Shown here: piece by piece, positions 8,336 through 16,280 of the stretch | Numbering within the stretch: the first letter of the stretch is position 1 | Layout: every line of letters begins with the position of its first letter | Origin: Alistipes sp. | Lineage (GTDB): Bacteria > Bacteroidota > Bacteroidia > Bacteroidales > Rikenellaceae | Length of the DNA stretch: 64,000 bases | Direction of reading: 5' to 3' | Assembly (NCBI GenBank): GCA_020026335.1 | Contig: JAHHQO010000004.1 | Span: forward strand, 62,001 to 126,000 | Made by a program: the position numbers and the translations under genes | The notes under the pieces: model-generated | Seen by the model: only the letters and a program-made list of their open reading frames with translations | What the model was told of the DNA's origin: nothing | Databases searched by the model: none

Positions 8336-8830
8336 TCAATAGTAGTATTCGGACAATGAACCGGGAGTCTTACACCATTGTTTTTTAGTTTCTTCATCTT
8401 CCCATTTTGACAGTACGTTACAAGAGGGATAGAACATGGCAGCCAAAAGAAGAAAGCCTAGTGTAACGGCTGTGGTGTGCAGATGCGGTAATGCACAAAT
8501 TGCCAATGCGAGCAATGCAGTCAGAAAAAAATGCTTCTGTTCCTCGTGAAGTTTGGCCAGCCATTTGTCCGAACGTTTGAACGGGAACAGAATGGCACAC
8601 AAAATGGTAGATGCCAGGATGCCCCATTCTCCGAAATGTCCGCCTGCATAGATATAATGATACAGGAGAATAAGTATGAGCATACAGCGCACATAGAGTT
8701 TGCGTACGTCCTCGTTTGCCGTCATCCTTAAATAGAACTTTGCCATAAAAGGACGGTTGCTTCTGTACAATGACATGGGCAGTGCGATGAGCAATGATGG
8801 GAAAAGAAATTCAATGATAATCCAAATCAT
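8336..8830 (-). CDS. Small integral membrane protein of the element
   Basis: A 164-residue protein with about five hydrophobic segments: residues 1-20, about 45-62, 68-86, 102-118 and 120-136. A basic loop (FPFKRSDKWLAKLHEEQK) sits in the middle and a polar C-terminal tail ends LSEYYY. It lies within a minus-strand gene run with the lipoprotein and relaxase. No family is recognised. It could act in the mating envelope or in exclusion (inference). Confidence 0.6.
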   Translation of the reverse strand: MIWIIIEFLFPSLLIALPMSLYRSNRPFMAKFYLRMTANEDVRKLYVRCMLILILLYHYIYAGGHFGEWGILASTILCAILFPFKRSDKWLAKLHEEQKHFFLTALLALAICALPHLHTTAVTLGFLLLAAMFYPSCNVLSKWEDEETKKQWCKTPGSLSEYYY

Positions 8831-8850
8831 AATGAATGGGTATTGTATAA

Positions 8851-9231
8851 TCAGCGTTGTTTGTATAATGGAAATTCTGACAGTTCCAGTTTGAGCAAGC
8901 CGTATGTGGCAATCTCCATAATGGCATTGACATCTTTGGCTTCAAGATATGACGCTCCTTTTTGGAGACGTGTCTTTACGTTAGAATTCTGCTTGCGATA
9001 TACGGCCAATGCCTTGTCCAGTTCATATTCTGATATGCTCCATTTCGTGCCACACTCATAGCCATTGTGTTTATAGATAGCCCGAAGACAAATGGTGCGG
9101 AATGTACATCGAATTACTTTGCCACGCATATAGATGATGCGAGGCGCATAACTGCTACTGTCATCCAAGGCGATCCAACTTCGGTGCATATCGATAAGGT
9201 AAAGCATTTGCAGGTATATCGTCCGTTTCAT
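8851..9231 (-). CDS. Hypothetical protein, coupled to the upstream gene
   Basis: A 126-residue basic protein. Its ATG overlaps the stop of the gene at 9228-9674 by four bases (ATGA), so translation is probably coupled. The sequence alternates hydrophobic and basic strands (APRIIYMRGKVIRCTFRTI) and then becomes helical (YELDKALAVYRKQ). No signal peptide, membrane segment or known domain is seen. Confidence 0.6.
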   Translation of the reverse strand: MKRTIYLQMLYLIDMHRSWIALDDSSSYAPRIIYMRGKVIRCTFRTICLRAIYKHNGYECGTKWSISEYELDKALAVYRKQNSNVKTRLQKGASYLEAKDVNAIMEIATYGLLKLELSEFPLYKQR

Positions 9232-9674
9232 ATAAACTCCGCGAGCAATTCTTCTTTATTCTTGCGATATTTGAAGTAACCGCACTGCTCATGGAGTTTC
9301 AGGTCAAGGCAGAGGTCTGAACACATGAACTCCAAGGAATCATAGATGGTCACATCAATGCGGTCAACCTTGCCGGTATCTGTTATCCTGGCATTCATCT
9401 TGAACATCTGTCCGAAAGCCGGATTGGAATAGGCACAAGTGCTGCTGCCGAAGGCGGTAGCTCCTGACGGAACGTGATGGTAAAGGATTATCAGTTCCAT
9501 GTCATCTTCCAAAATATCCATTACTTCTTCCAGATCGTATTGTTCCGCAAGAGGAAAAGAGAGCAGGACATAATCGTCATAGAACTGCGGTTGCTCCATC
9601 ATGGTAACGCCCAACAGTTGCGGAAGCTGGAGCGGTACAAAGGAAAGAAAGTCATCGTAAAAGAGTTGTAGCAT
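9228..9674 (-). CDS. Hypothetical acidic protein
   Basis: A 148-residue acidic protein starting MLQLFYDDFLSFVP, rich in Tyr, Phe and Asp. A central Asp-Ile-Leu-Glu-Asp-Asp-Met-Glu-Leu-Ile-Ile-Leu strand and a Gly/Ser-rich loop (PSGATAFGSSTCAYSNPAFG) suggest a compact alpha/beta fold. It is translationally coupled to the downstream 126-residue protein and 31 bases from the lipoprotein upstream. No family is recognised. Confidence 0.6.
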   Translation of the reverse strand: MLQLFYDDFLSFVPLQLPQLLGVTMMEQPQFYDDYVLLSFPLAEQYDLEEVMDILEDDMELIILYHHVPSGATAFGSSTCAYSNPAFGQMFKMNARITDTGKVDRIDVTIYDSLEFMCSDLCLDLKLHEQCGYFKYRKNKEELLAEFI

Positions 9675-9705
9675 ATCGTTGTTGTTTTTATTTGTTTCTG
9701 TTTTT

Positions 9706-10779
9706 TCAAATGGAAGTAATCATAACTTTGACAAGCAATTTTGGCAAAGTTTTCCATTGGTCATTGTCAGTACCGATAATCCTGTTTAGTTTGGCCATCA
9801 TAGAAGGCATTTGTTCTGCCATACCATACAATGAGACCTTCCCCTTATCGGACAGCACTGCCATACTGAAATTGTCCAATGAAATATAGGGTTGTAACAG
9901 CATCCACACATATGCACGTGCCTGTGCATCCTTCTTGACTTTGTCTTGGTTGATGTCATTCCTGCAAGCCAACGCATTGAGAACGATTCTTCGGTCGATA
10001 CGTTTTGCGAAATATATCAAGGCGTCTTGGTAAGAGAGCCTGCCGTCCTCTGCCGATTGGAACACCGAAAGACAGCATTGCTCCGTTCCGTCTGTAATGG
10101 CAGAAAGATTGGCATCGGCAAGTTCCGGAAGATGGGCAAGGAATGAACGGAATAGTCTGTCTTCTTCTCTTATAAAGTCAAGCAGTTCATCTTTGCTGTT
10201 TATTCCGGATTTTAGAGTTTGAGCAAGAAAGGTCTTATATACAGATACGATATTTTTTGCCGTTTTTCGATAAAGCGGTATCGAATCCAATGAGTAAAAG
10301 AACGGTTCTGCTATTGCAACCGCTTGTGCCAGTTCCGTATCCTGCCTGTATGGGGAAGTCCGCTCCTTGATGAGCAATACATCCTTGAATGTTTTTGGAG
10401 TTGAATTAGCCAGGCGGATGAACTCAGTTTGTAAGGAATCGTGCAACATTTGTATAGTGCTTTCATACTTTGCGTGGATATGGTTTGCCGTGTCTTTGGC
10501 GATACGGACAAATACCGAATCCCGAAGTGTCTGCCAATCGTTGATAGCCACTATCAGATTTTCGGTCGAAAGAGATTCCATACCGCGCATTTTGGATAAA
10601 TAGGTTTTGTAAGCATTGACAGCTCTTTCACTTGTATGAAACATACTGTCATCCGTACTTTTTTCGCACGATGCCAATGTAAAGATGGCAAAACACACGG
10701 CAATACTTTTGGCAATAGGAATTCGATTTTTTAAGTATGATGTAATATTAATACCCTTTATTTTTCTCTCTGATTTCAT
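9706..10779 (-). CDS. Lipoprotein of the mobile element
   Basis: A 357-residue protein whose N-terminus has a basic leader and a hydrophobic stretch (IAVCFAIFTLASC) ending in a lipobox (Leu-Ala-Ser-Cys, Cys38). The mature part is mostly helical and charged, with no recognised domain. It heads the minus-strand gene run 10779 to 4166 (lipoprotein, two soluble proteins, membrane protein, winged-helix protein, relaxase, OmpA-type protein). The 260-base divergent gap upstream carries a palindrome that may control it. Confidence 0.65.
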   Translation of the reverse strand: MKSERKIKGINITSYLKNRIPIAKSIAVCFAIFTLASCEKSTDDSMFHTSERAVNAYKTYLSKMRGMESLSTENLIVAINDWQTLRDSVFVRIAKDTANHIHAKYESTIQMLHDSLQTEFIRLANSTPKTFKDVLLIKERTSPYRQDTELAQAVAIAEPFFYSLDSIPLYRKTAKNIVSVYKTFLAQTLKSGINSKDELLDFIREEDRLFRSFLAHLPELADANLSAITDGTEQCCLSVFQSAEDGRLSYQDALIYFAKRIDRRIVLNALACRNDINQDKVKKDAQARAYVWMLLQPYISLDNFSMAVLSDKGKVSLYGMAEQMPSMMAKLNRIIGTDNDQWKTLPKLLVKVMITSI

Positions 10780-10889
10780 TATTAGTAAGCCTTTTTGTAT
10801 GTAATTATTATTGATTTACAGCGGTAAAGATAAATATAAAAATTCACATTATAATACTTAATAATAAAACTTTAATACACTTTCTTTTT

Positions 10890-10905
10890 CATACTTAAAA
10901 GTATG
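10890..10905. promoter_or_regulatory. Palindromic operator candidate in a divergent gap
   Basis: CATACTTAAAAGTATG is a perfect palindrome (7-base arms, AA centre) midway between divergent genes. The half-site AAGTATGA recurs at 10973-10980 and 10733-10740, close to the start of each flanking gene. Repeated half-sites in a divergent promoter region are typical of an operator. The obvious candidate binder is the helix-turn-helix protein at 11041 (inference). Confidence 0.45.
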
Positions 10906-11001
10906 ATAGACAGGAAAAACAAAAGCACAACAAATGAAAATACAGAGTATAATTATTACCATTTATTTTCGCAAGTATGATTTTATTTATATTAAACTTT
11001 A

Positions 11002-11009
11002 TATCTTTG
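11002..11009 (+). promoter_or_regulatory. -7 box for the recombinase-like/kinase unit
   Basis: TATCTTTG matches the Bacteroidetes -7 consensus TAnnTTTG. It sits 32 bases upstream of the chosen ATG at 11041 and would exclude the TTG at 11029 as a comfortable start. No clear -33 box is seen. Confidence 0.6.
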
Positions 11010-11040
11010 CAGTTGGTATCATTTAGCATTGAACACAAGT

Positions 11041-11667
11041 ATGGCAAAAGTAGGTTACATATTCAAGGCAGCCGGTTATGACAGCTTCGACACCGATAAG
11101 GAGTGGATGGAGCAATACGGCTGTGTACAAGTAATAGAGGAAGAGAACGGATTCGAGAAACTGCGCCCGCAATGGAAACAGCTTATGGCAAGTCTGGAAC
11201 GTGGGGACGAATTGGTTGTTTCAAAATTCAGTAATGCCCTGCGCGGCTCCCGTGAATTATCGACATTTATTGAGTTCTGTCGGGTGAAGGTGGTTCGAAT
11301 TGTATCCATTCACGACAAGATTGACAGCCGTGGGGATTTGTTCCCGGAAACCAAAGCCTCCGATGTGTTGGAGATGTTCGGTTCTTTGCCGGAGGAATGT
11401 GCCATGCTGCGCAAAGCTTCAGCCCACATCATCCATTTGAAACAGAATATCAACCAGCCGACCAAAGAGAAAAACATCAGCAGGGCGGAGCGTGAAAAGA
11501 CCATCGTAGCCATGTATAACAACGGTCATTCCATTGATGACATCTGGAAGGTGAGCGGATTCAATAGCCGCAGTTCGGTGTTCCGCATTCTCAATAAATA
11601 CGGTGTTTCGCTTAATCGTGGCAAGTTCAGTGGGCCGTTGGGAAAAAGAAAAATCAAAAAAGAATAA
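11041..11667 (+). CDS. Serine-recombinase-like protein lacking the catalytic serine, with HTH
   Basis: A 208-residue protein. Residues 1-95 follow the resolvase/invertase N-terminal fold: VGYIFKA start, Trp/Leu-rich helix, GDELVVSKF, then ALRGSRELSTFIEFCR and a late VRIVSIHDKID. Where active enzymes have Tyr-x-Arg-Val-Ser, this one has YIFKAAG, so the nucleophilic Ser is Ala and the following Arg environment differs. Residues about 145-190 form a helix-turn-helix resembling that of resolvases (SIDDIWKVSGFNSRSSVFRILNKYG). It probably binds DNA without cutting, as a regulator or accessory factor (inference). The start was set at ATG 11041 rather than the upstream TTG. Confidence 0.75.
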   Translation: MAKVGYIFKAAGYDSFDTDKEWMEQYGCVQVIEEENGFEKLRPQWKQLMASLERGDELVVSKFSNALRGSRELSTFIEFCRVKVVRIVSIHDKIDSRGDLFPETKASDVLEMFGSLPEECAMLRKASAHIIHLKQNINQPTKEKNISRAEREKTIVAMYNNGHSIDDIWKVSGFNSRSSVFRILNKYGVSLNRGKFSGPLGKRKIKKE

Positions 11668-11721
11668 TACAACCGTTATATCGAATTTTATACATACACA
11701 AACTATCTATCATTCAAGAAT

Positions 11722-14049
11722 ATGAAACTAACAAATCCTATTCATACTTTAAACACTCTAATTTCACGTAGTCTGTATTATGGGAAGGCAAAAATAAACA
11801 GATTATTAAGAAATCAATCTTGGGAGTCAAAATACACAAAGGTGAAAACATTAGGTAGCGGTGGTAATGCGCAAGTCGTTTTAGTAACAGACAATAACGG
11901 GAATCAATTTGCACTAAAACCTTTAGATAAAGAATATGCAACGCGGAAAGAGAAACGAGAAAGGTTCTTACGCGAGGTGGAGGTGATGAAGAAAAATCTT
12001 GATGATTTATCTGGAGTAATACCTATTGTTGATTATTGTAATAAGGGATATTGGTATGTTATGCCAGTCGCAGATAAGTCTATGGATGTAATCAAAAAGA
12101 GAAACATGGATCTTGACCAAAGGATAGAAGTTTTTCTATCCATTGCCGAAACCCTTAAAATCATTCATTCCAGAAGGATATCGCATAGAGATATCAAACC
12201 AGCCAATATTTTATATTACAATGAACATTTTTGTTTCTGTGATTTTGGATTATGCCATATTGAAGATAGTAGATTAACTAGAAAGAGCGATAATATCGGT
12301 GCTAAATTCACTATTGCACCAGAGATGAGACGTGACTCAAAAAAGTCTGACCCATATAAAGCAGATGTGTATTCTATGGGGAAAACATTATGGATGTATC
12401 TCACTGAAAACGAGTGCGCATTTGATGGCATATACAATCCCTTGGAAAGAAGTATTGGCCTGCACTATTTTGAGCAATATAAAGACTCATATATTGCTGA
12501 AATAGAATTTCTACTTGAAGATGCGACAAAGGATAATCCTGAAGACAGACCAACAATCAACGAGTTCTGTGATAGATTGTCAAATTGGATTACAATATCA
12601 AAGAATAAAGATTTGGCCGCGATACAACGAAGTGAATTGAGAATGATAAAGCACTACCTCAGTCCTTCGTGCGAAATTAATTCGCTCACAATAACAAATA
12701 CTAGAGAAATTGTAAAAGCCTTAAACTATTTTAAGCTTACACCAATATTGAATCATATGTTGTATCCGCAAGGAGGGGGGCTTGATTTTGATTCTGCGGA
12801 AATGGTAAACGAGGGAAAGTGCATAGCTCTTCATTCTCAACAAAGAACAATAAGCATATTGAAGCCCAAGCAATTCGTATTTGAGAGTTTTGATGACTAC
12901 AGGTGGTTCTATTTTTTAATTGAAACTGATACTCTCGACCCAATATTGGCTAAAAATGATGTTCTTTCCGAGGATCTTTTAGAAGATACTCCTGGCAATT
13001 ACTGCGATGCTCTTGATTCTGTATATGGCGTTTATAATTATGACTCCGGTAAAAAATTACCCAAAAGTGCACGAAGAGTAGAGAGGTTTTGTAAAAATTG
13101 TATTTTCTTGATTCTTCCTAAATTGGGCTATTATAACCAACAGCCTTCAACCTATGACGGGCGCCAAAATAATTGTACAGTCGAGGAGTTTAAGGCATAC
13201 ATACAAAACATGAAAGCACTTGCGGATGAAGGAGAAAACAGAGGATATTCATTCTCCGAAATCGTAAACGCATTAGATAAATTGCCTAATCCATTTAGAT
13301 GTCCAGAGGACTCTAGTTGGGCAGATGAACTGAAAAAGTATGTTTCTGTATCAGAAACAGATATTCTGGATATCGTTAAAAATATCGATATTTCGGACAT
13401 TCTATTAAGCATTGAAGATAAAAATTCACCAGCCACTTTTGCAGTGTATGTCACAAACAAAGTGTTAGAAAACTCTAAGTCTTTATTTTGTAGTTACGAG
13501 GAAAAGACACACTGGTTCCTATGCAATGATGGTAAGATACGAAAAACCTGCTGGAAAGATGATCAAGTATTAAAACTGCATGACCGTTGTACAACCAATT
13601 CACTTGTTGAGGAGATAAGAAAAGCCATAGATAAGTTATATCATAATGCTGGTTTTGAAAATGAAGGTTTCCAATCAATTTACTGTTCTATGACTCTGTA
13701 CAAAACAGGAAAGCCAACACATATGTTTACAAAACAAGAAATCAAAGAGCTAATGGAAAGTGCCGATGATCGCCTTGGGAATACACTTGTAATAAACGAG
13801 TTTGGCTTTGCACAAGTTATACCAGGAAATTTTGACAAACACACCTATCCTGTAAGTCAAGAGACATGGTGTTCAAGGAATAATTATGTAGGTAAATATT
13901 CTGCTCTTTCTGATTTAGATGACTCTTATGAATGGATGCTTGAAGGTTGGTTTGATTATCTAGAAGGTGGCCTTGCCGTTTATATGGATTATAGTTCAAG
14001 TAGCTTAACCGCTTCGGAATTATTAAAGAAAATAGAAATACATTATTAG
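11722..14049 (+). CDS. Eukaryotic-like Ser/Thr protein kinase with a large unknown C-terminus
   Basis: A 775-residue protein. The kinase domain (about 38-315) is complete: Gly-rich loop GSGGNAQV (45-52), K66 (FALK), helix-C E85, catalytic H155-R-D157-I-K-P-A-N162, D174-F-G, APE (199-201) and the distal Arg (EDRPT). Residues about 320-775 match nothing I know; they contain CxxC-like spots and aromatic strands and no membrane segment. There is thus no PASTA/extracellular part, so it is cytoplasmic. Its AT-rich codon use differs from the flanking relaxase genes. It follows the recombinase-like gene by 54 bases, on the strand opposite to the rest of the element. Accessory cargo; a phage-defence kinase is possible but unproven. 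Confidence 0.85.
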   Translation: MKLTNPIHTLNTLISRSLYYGKAKINRLLRNQSWESKYTKVKTLGSGGNAQVVLVTDNNGNQFALKPLDKEYATRKEKRERFLREVEVMKKNLDDLSGVIPIVDYCNKGYWYVMPVADKSMDVIKKRNMDLDQRIEVFLSIAETLKIIHSRRISHRDIKPANILYYNEHFCFCDFGLCHIEDSRLTRKSDNIGAKFTIAPEMRRDSKKSDPYKADVYSMGKTLWMYLTENECAFDGIYNPLERSIGLHYFEQYKDSYIAEIEFLLEDATKDNPEDRPTINEFCDRLSNWITISKNKDLAAIQRSELRMIKHYLSPSCEINSLTITNTREIVKALNYFKLTPILNHMLYPQGGGLDFDSAEMVNEGKCIALHSQQRTISILKPKQFVFESFDDYRWFYFLIETDTLDPILAKNDVLSEDLLEDTPGNYCDALDSVYGVYNYDSGKKLPKSARRVERFCKNCIFLILPKLGYYNQQPSTYDGRQNNCTVEEFKAYIQNMKALADEGENRGYSFSEIVNALDKLPNPFRCPEDSSWADELKKYVSVSETDILDIVKNIDISDILLSIEDKNSPATFAVYVTNKVLENSKSLFCSYEEKTHWFLCNDGKIRKTCWKDDQVLKLHDRCTTNSLVEEIRKAIDKLYHNAGFENEGFQSIYCSMTLYKTGKPTHMFTKQEIKELMESADDRLGNTLVINEFGFAQVIPGNFDKHTYPVSQETWCSRNNYVGKYSALSDLDDSYEWMLEGWFDYLEGGLAVYMDYSSSSLTASELLKKIEIHY

Positions 14050-14266
14050 CAAAAAAATCCTGACAATACCAATTCCCGTTGACCATCGTATCCTAATCGA
14101 GATTGCAATAATAATACTACAGAGAATAATCCAAGTTTAGTCTGCTTGGCATACTTGCTTTACAATTAAGCATCCGTATATTGCATTGATATTTAACATT
14201 ATATATTTGTCTATATCGTGATTTTTTCGTATCTTCACAAGTAGTAATCAGAAATAAATCAGTGAT

Positions 14267-14371
14267 ATGGGAGACGTTATCATTACAGTATTGGGATTGT
14301 GGGTGTTTATCAAAATCCTGAAAGTGATATTCGGAGGTTGGAGTAAAAGCGACTACCAACGAGACAAATAA
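14267..14371 (+). CDS. Possible 34-residue hydrophobic peptide
   Basis: ATG at 14267 opens MGDVIITVLGLWVFIKILKV followed by a basic, polar tail ending YQRDK. That is a single-span mini-protein of the kind seen in toxin-like or membrane-modulating peptides. A TAnnTTTG-like box (TATATTTG, near 14202) and a weaker one near 14230 lie upstream. It follows the kinase gene by about 220 bases. It has no homologue I can name and may be chance. Confidence 0.35.
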   Translation: MGDVIITVLGLWVFIKILKVIFGGWSKSDYQRDK

Positions 14372-14740
14372 GATTCAACCGACAGAAAGCAACTTAAGCC
14401 AATCTTCCTATCTGGCATAGCGAGGGGTGTGAAAATCAGTATTTAATTCTCCCTCTTGTCGAAAATACCAACCCAAGCAAAGGGTGGGCAGTAAGCGAGT
14501 TTCTTCTCTAGGTCCGATAATCAACAAAAGGTTTTGATTACCGGGATAAAACGAAGTCTTGGAGCGGTTGGCAAATCTTTTTGTATCGGAGTGTACGCCG
14601 GAGAGTCTTGCGAGAGTGGAGCAACGTGTAACATTGCGTAACCGAACAAGTCTCTTCAGGAAGAATAGAAGAAGCCGCTTACGGGATGGGTGAAAAATTA
14701 TAAGGGCGCAACTATTAGAATATAACAGGCAAATCTACGA
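14372..14740. other. 370-base stretch without a gene, possible structured RNA
   Basis: No coding frame is convincing on either strand. The sequence has RNA-like features: a hairpin CCG-A-TAATCAA/TTGATTA-C-CGG (14514-14544) and a purine-rich 3' part with short complementary tracts. A GTGTG at 14426 resembles a group II intron 5' end, but no domain V or reverse transcriptase is present. It lies between the kinase unit and ssb. Confidence 0.3.
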
Positions 14741-14742
14741 GC

Positions 14743-14770
14743 AAAACAAAAGCGACCGAAGTCGCTTTGT
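14743..14770 (-). terminator. Terminator after ssb
   Basis: On the minus strand AAAGCGAC-TTCG-GTCGCTTT is an 8-bp stem with a stable UUCG loop followed by TGTTTTG, 20 bases after the ssb stop. Confidence 0.85.
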
Positions 14771-14790
14771 TCATTAAGGTGGGGCAGGAA

Positions 14791-15171
14791 TTACTTCTTG
14801 CCTTTTTTCGTTTTCTTCTTAGGCTCTGCCGGAGCTTCCTCCTTGTCTGGCGTTGGATAGAATTTGTTGGCAACCATGACGATGCGATTGTGTTTTACGC
14901 CGTCTTTATCGGTCCACTCTTCGGGTTTGAAGTACCCCTCCACGGTCAGCAGAACGCCCTTGGTTATCTGGGTGAGCGAATCGGTGTTGGCATTGTTGCG
15001 CCAGGCTTCCACGTTTATAAAAGCGGAAACACGCTTTGTTTCCTCTCCATTCTTCTCCTGACGGCTTACTGCCAATGAGAAGCGTGCCACGCTTGCGTTT
15101 GCGAACTGACGGATTTCTGCGTCTTTACCTACGAATCCTGATACTGCGAAATTGTTCTCAATCTGTTTCAT
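14791..15171 (-). CDS. ssb: Single-stranded DNA-binding protein of the mobile element
   Basis: A 126-residue SSB. MKQIENNFAVSGFVGKDAEIRQF opens the OB fold; 'ARFSLAVSR', 'FINVEAWR' and 'KGVLLTVEGYFKPEEW' are the expected strands, and a short basic tail replaces the long acidic C-terminal tip of chromosomal SSBs. The start at 15171 was chosen because the fold begins there; the longer open frame is non-homologous. It would coat the transferred single strand during mobilization. It is followed by a strong terminator and has no close upstream partner gene. Confidence 0.85.
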   Translation of the reverse strand: MKQIENNFAVSGFVGKDAEIRQFANASVARFSLAVSRQEKNGEETKRVSAFINVEAWRNNANTDSLTQITKGVLLTVEGYFKPEEWTDKDGVKHNRIVMVANKFYPTPDKEEAPAEPKKKTKKGKK

Positions 15172-15371
15172 ATTACAATGCTTTAAGTTGTTATTAAAAT
15201 TATTTTTACGCTGCCAACATAAGTGAGTGCAGTATAGGGTTGCGGCAAGGATAGTAATCAAATACGCTTTATTTTTGTCAGCGCAAGCCGTCAAAACCAC
15301 AGGCTCGATAAAGGAAGATTTGTGAAGCTACGCCATTGACCAAGGCTCTTTAGCCGTACCCGGCTGCATAC

Positions 15372-15379
15372 TAACTTTG
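15372..15379 (+). promoter_or_regulatory. -7 box in front of a decayed gene
   Basis: TAACTTTG fits TAnnTTTG and sits 15 bases before the first codon of the decayed gene at 15394, so the gene once had its own plus-strand promoter. The 15172-15371 stretch between ssb and this box holds nothing else I can support. Confidence 0.45.
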
Positions 15380-15393
15380 CAACGGAAAAATGT

Positions 15394-15847
15394 ATGATAA
15401 CACGACCAAAAGCAATTGTGAAACAGGTTGATGAAAACAAATGGGCAAGGTTTCGTAAATGGACAGCATCCGTCCGTAAATGCAAGTTTAAAGAAACGCT
15501 TCGGCTGTAAGTCCAAAAGAAGAAGTATGTTTGAAGAGAAACGAGTATTACCGTCAAAAGTGGATGCCGGACAATGCCTGCACTTATGCCGCAAGTCGGC
15601 CAAGAGCATTCTGCCGTGGAGAGTGCTGCCCGAATAACAGACCAACTTGACGAATAGTCGAAAACTGCATCAGAATAGTTGACTTCTACTTCAACGGCCG
15701 ACAAGACAGGGTTCCCCAAGAAAAGAAACGAAAACAGAAGCCCCGCTATCGCCGGACAAAGCTACTTTGGACGCCATTGGCGAAGTATGGAATATCAACA
15801 TCTACAAAAGGAGTATCGCTGACTTATCCGGATTCAAGCAAATATAA
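15394..15847 (+). pseudogene. Decayed gene in several frames
   Basis: Protein-like pieces follow one another in different plus-strand frames. MITRPKAIVKQVDENKW...KETLRL starts at 15394. KRNEYYRQKWMPDNACTY and 'RPRAFCRGECCP' lie around 15534-15630. VENCIRIVDFYFNGRQ starts near 15657. LDAIGEVWNINIYKRSIADL and a stop end near 15847. The pieces read as one ancestral soluble protein of about 145 residues interrupted by frameshifts and at least one stop codon. I do not know the family. It supports ongoing decay at this end of the element. 15848-15981 is empty. Confidence 0.5.
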
Positions 15848-15981
15848 AAAAGGTAGTCTGGCTTGTTTCTACAAGCCTGGATTATAAAAGTCGATTGCCA
15901 TTTATGGGGTATATTGGTCAATAACAGAAATGGCAGCATAGAGAAGCATTCTCCGTGCTGCCATTGACTTGAAGCTTGTCA

Positions 15982-16269
15982 TCATTCCAGATATGACCAG
16001 TCGACTATCTCCAGTTCCTGTCCACAGGGGAAATCGTCGATGGGGTCGCAAATGAACGTACCATAGAAATTGACCTCCACGCAACCGTTTTTCAATGAGG
16101 CAGGTTCGGTCCAACCATCGTCCATATGCCGAATGTGATACCATAGTTTCCCTTTAGGCAATGTGTTGGTATCTATCCGTAGGTCTATAAATTCGCCCTC
16201 AATGGTATTGCCATTCTCCAAAGTCAGAAGCATCGGTATTTTGCACTCTTGACTATAATCGTACAACAT
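15982..16269 (-). CDS. Small hypothetical protein
   Basis: A 95-residue acidic, beta-rich protein (MLLTLENGNTIEGEFIDL, 'KLWYHIRHMDDGW', 'CVEVNFYGTFICD'). It resembles small single-domain proteins scattered in Bacteroides mobile elements, possibly of the 'large polyvalent protein associated' domain type; that assignment is tentative. It is the last of four minus-strand genes (16832-17125, 16631-16810, 16281-16616, 15982-16269) spaced 11-21 bases apart. Confidence 0.6.
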   Translation of the reverse strand: MLYDYSQECKIPMLLTLENGNTIEGEFIDLRIDTNTLPKGKLWYHIRHMDDGWTEPASLKNGCVEVNFYGTFICDPIDDFPCGQELEIVDWSYLE

Positions 16270-16280
16270 AATATTTGGAG

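Noticed and set aside
14372..14760. Group II intron
   Set aside because: A GTGTG start was noted, but no domain V hairpin, no 3' AY end in a fitting place and no reverse transcriptase were found.
15291..15719. Minus-strand frame of 142 codons upstream of ssb
   Set aside because: The plus strand here holds coherent decayed protein pieces; the minus translation has no pattern.
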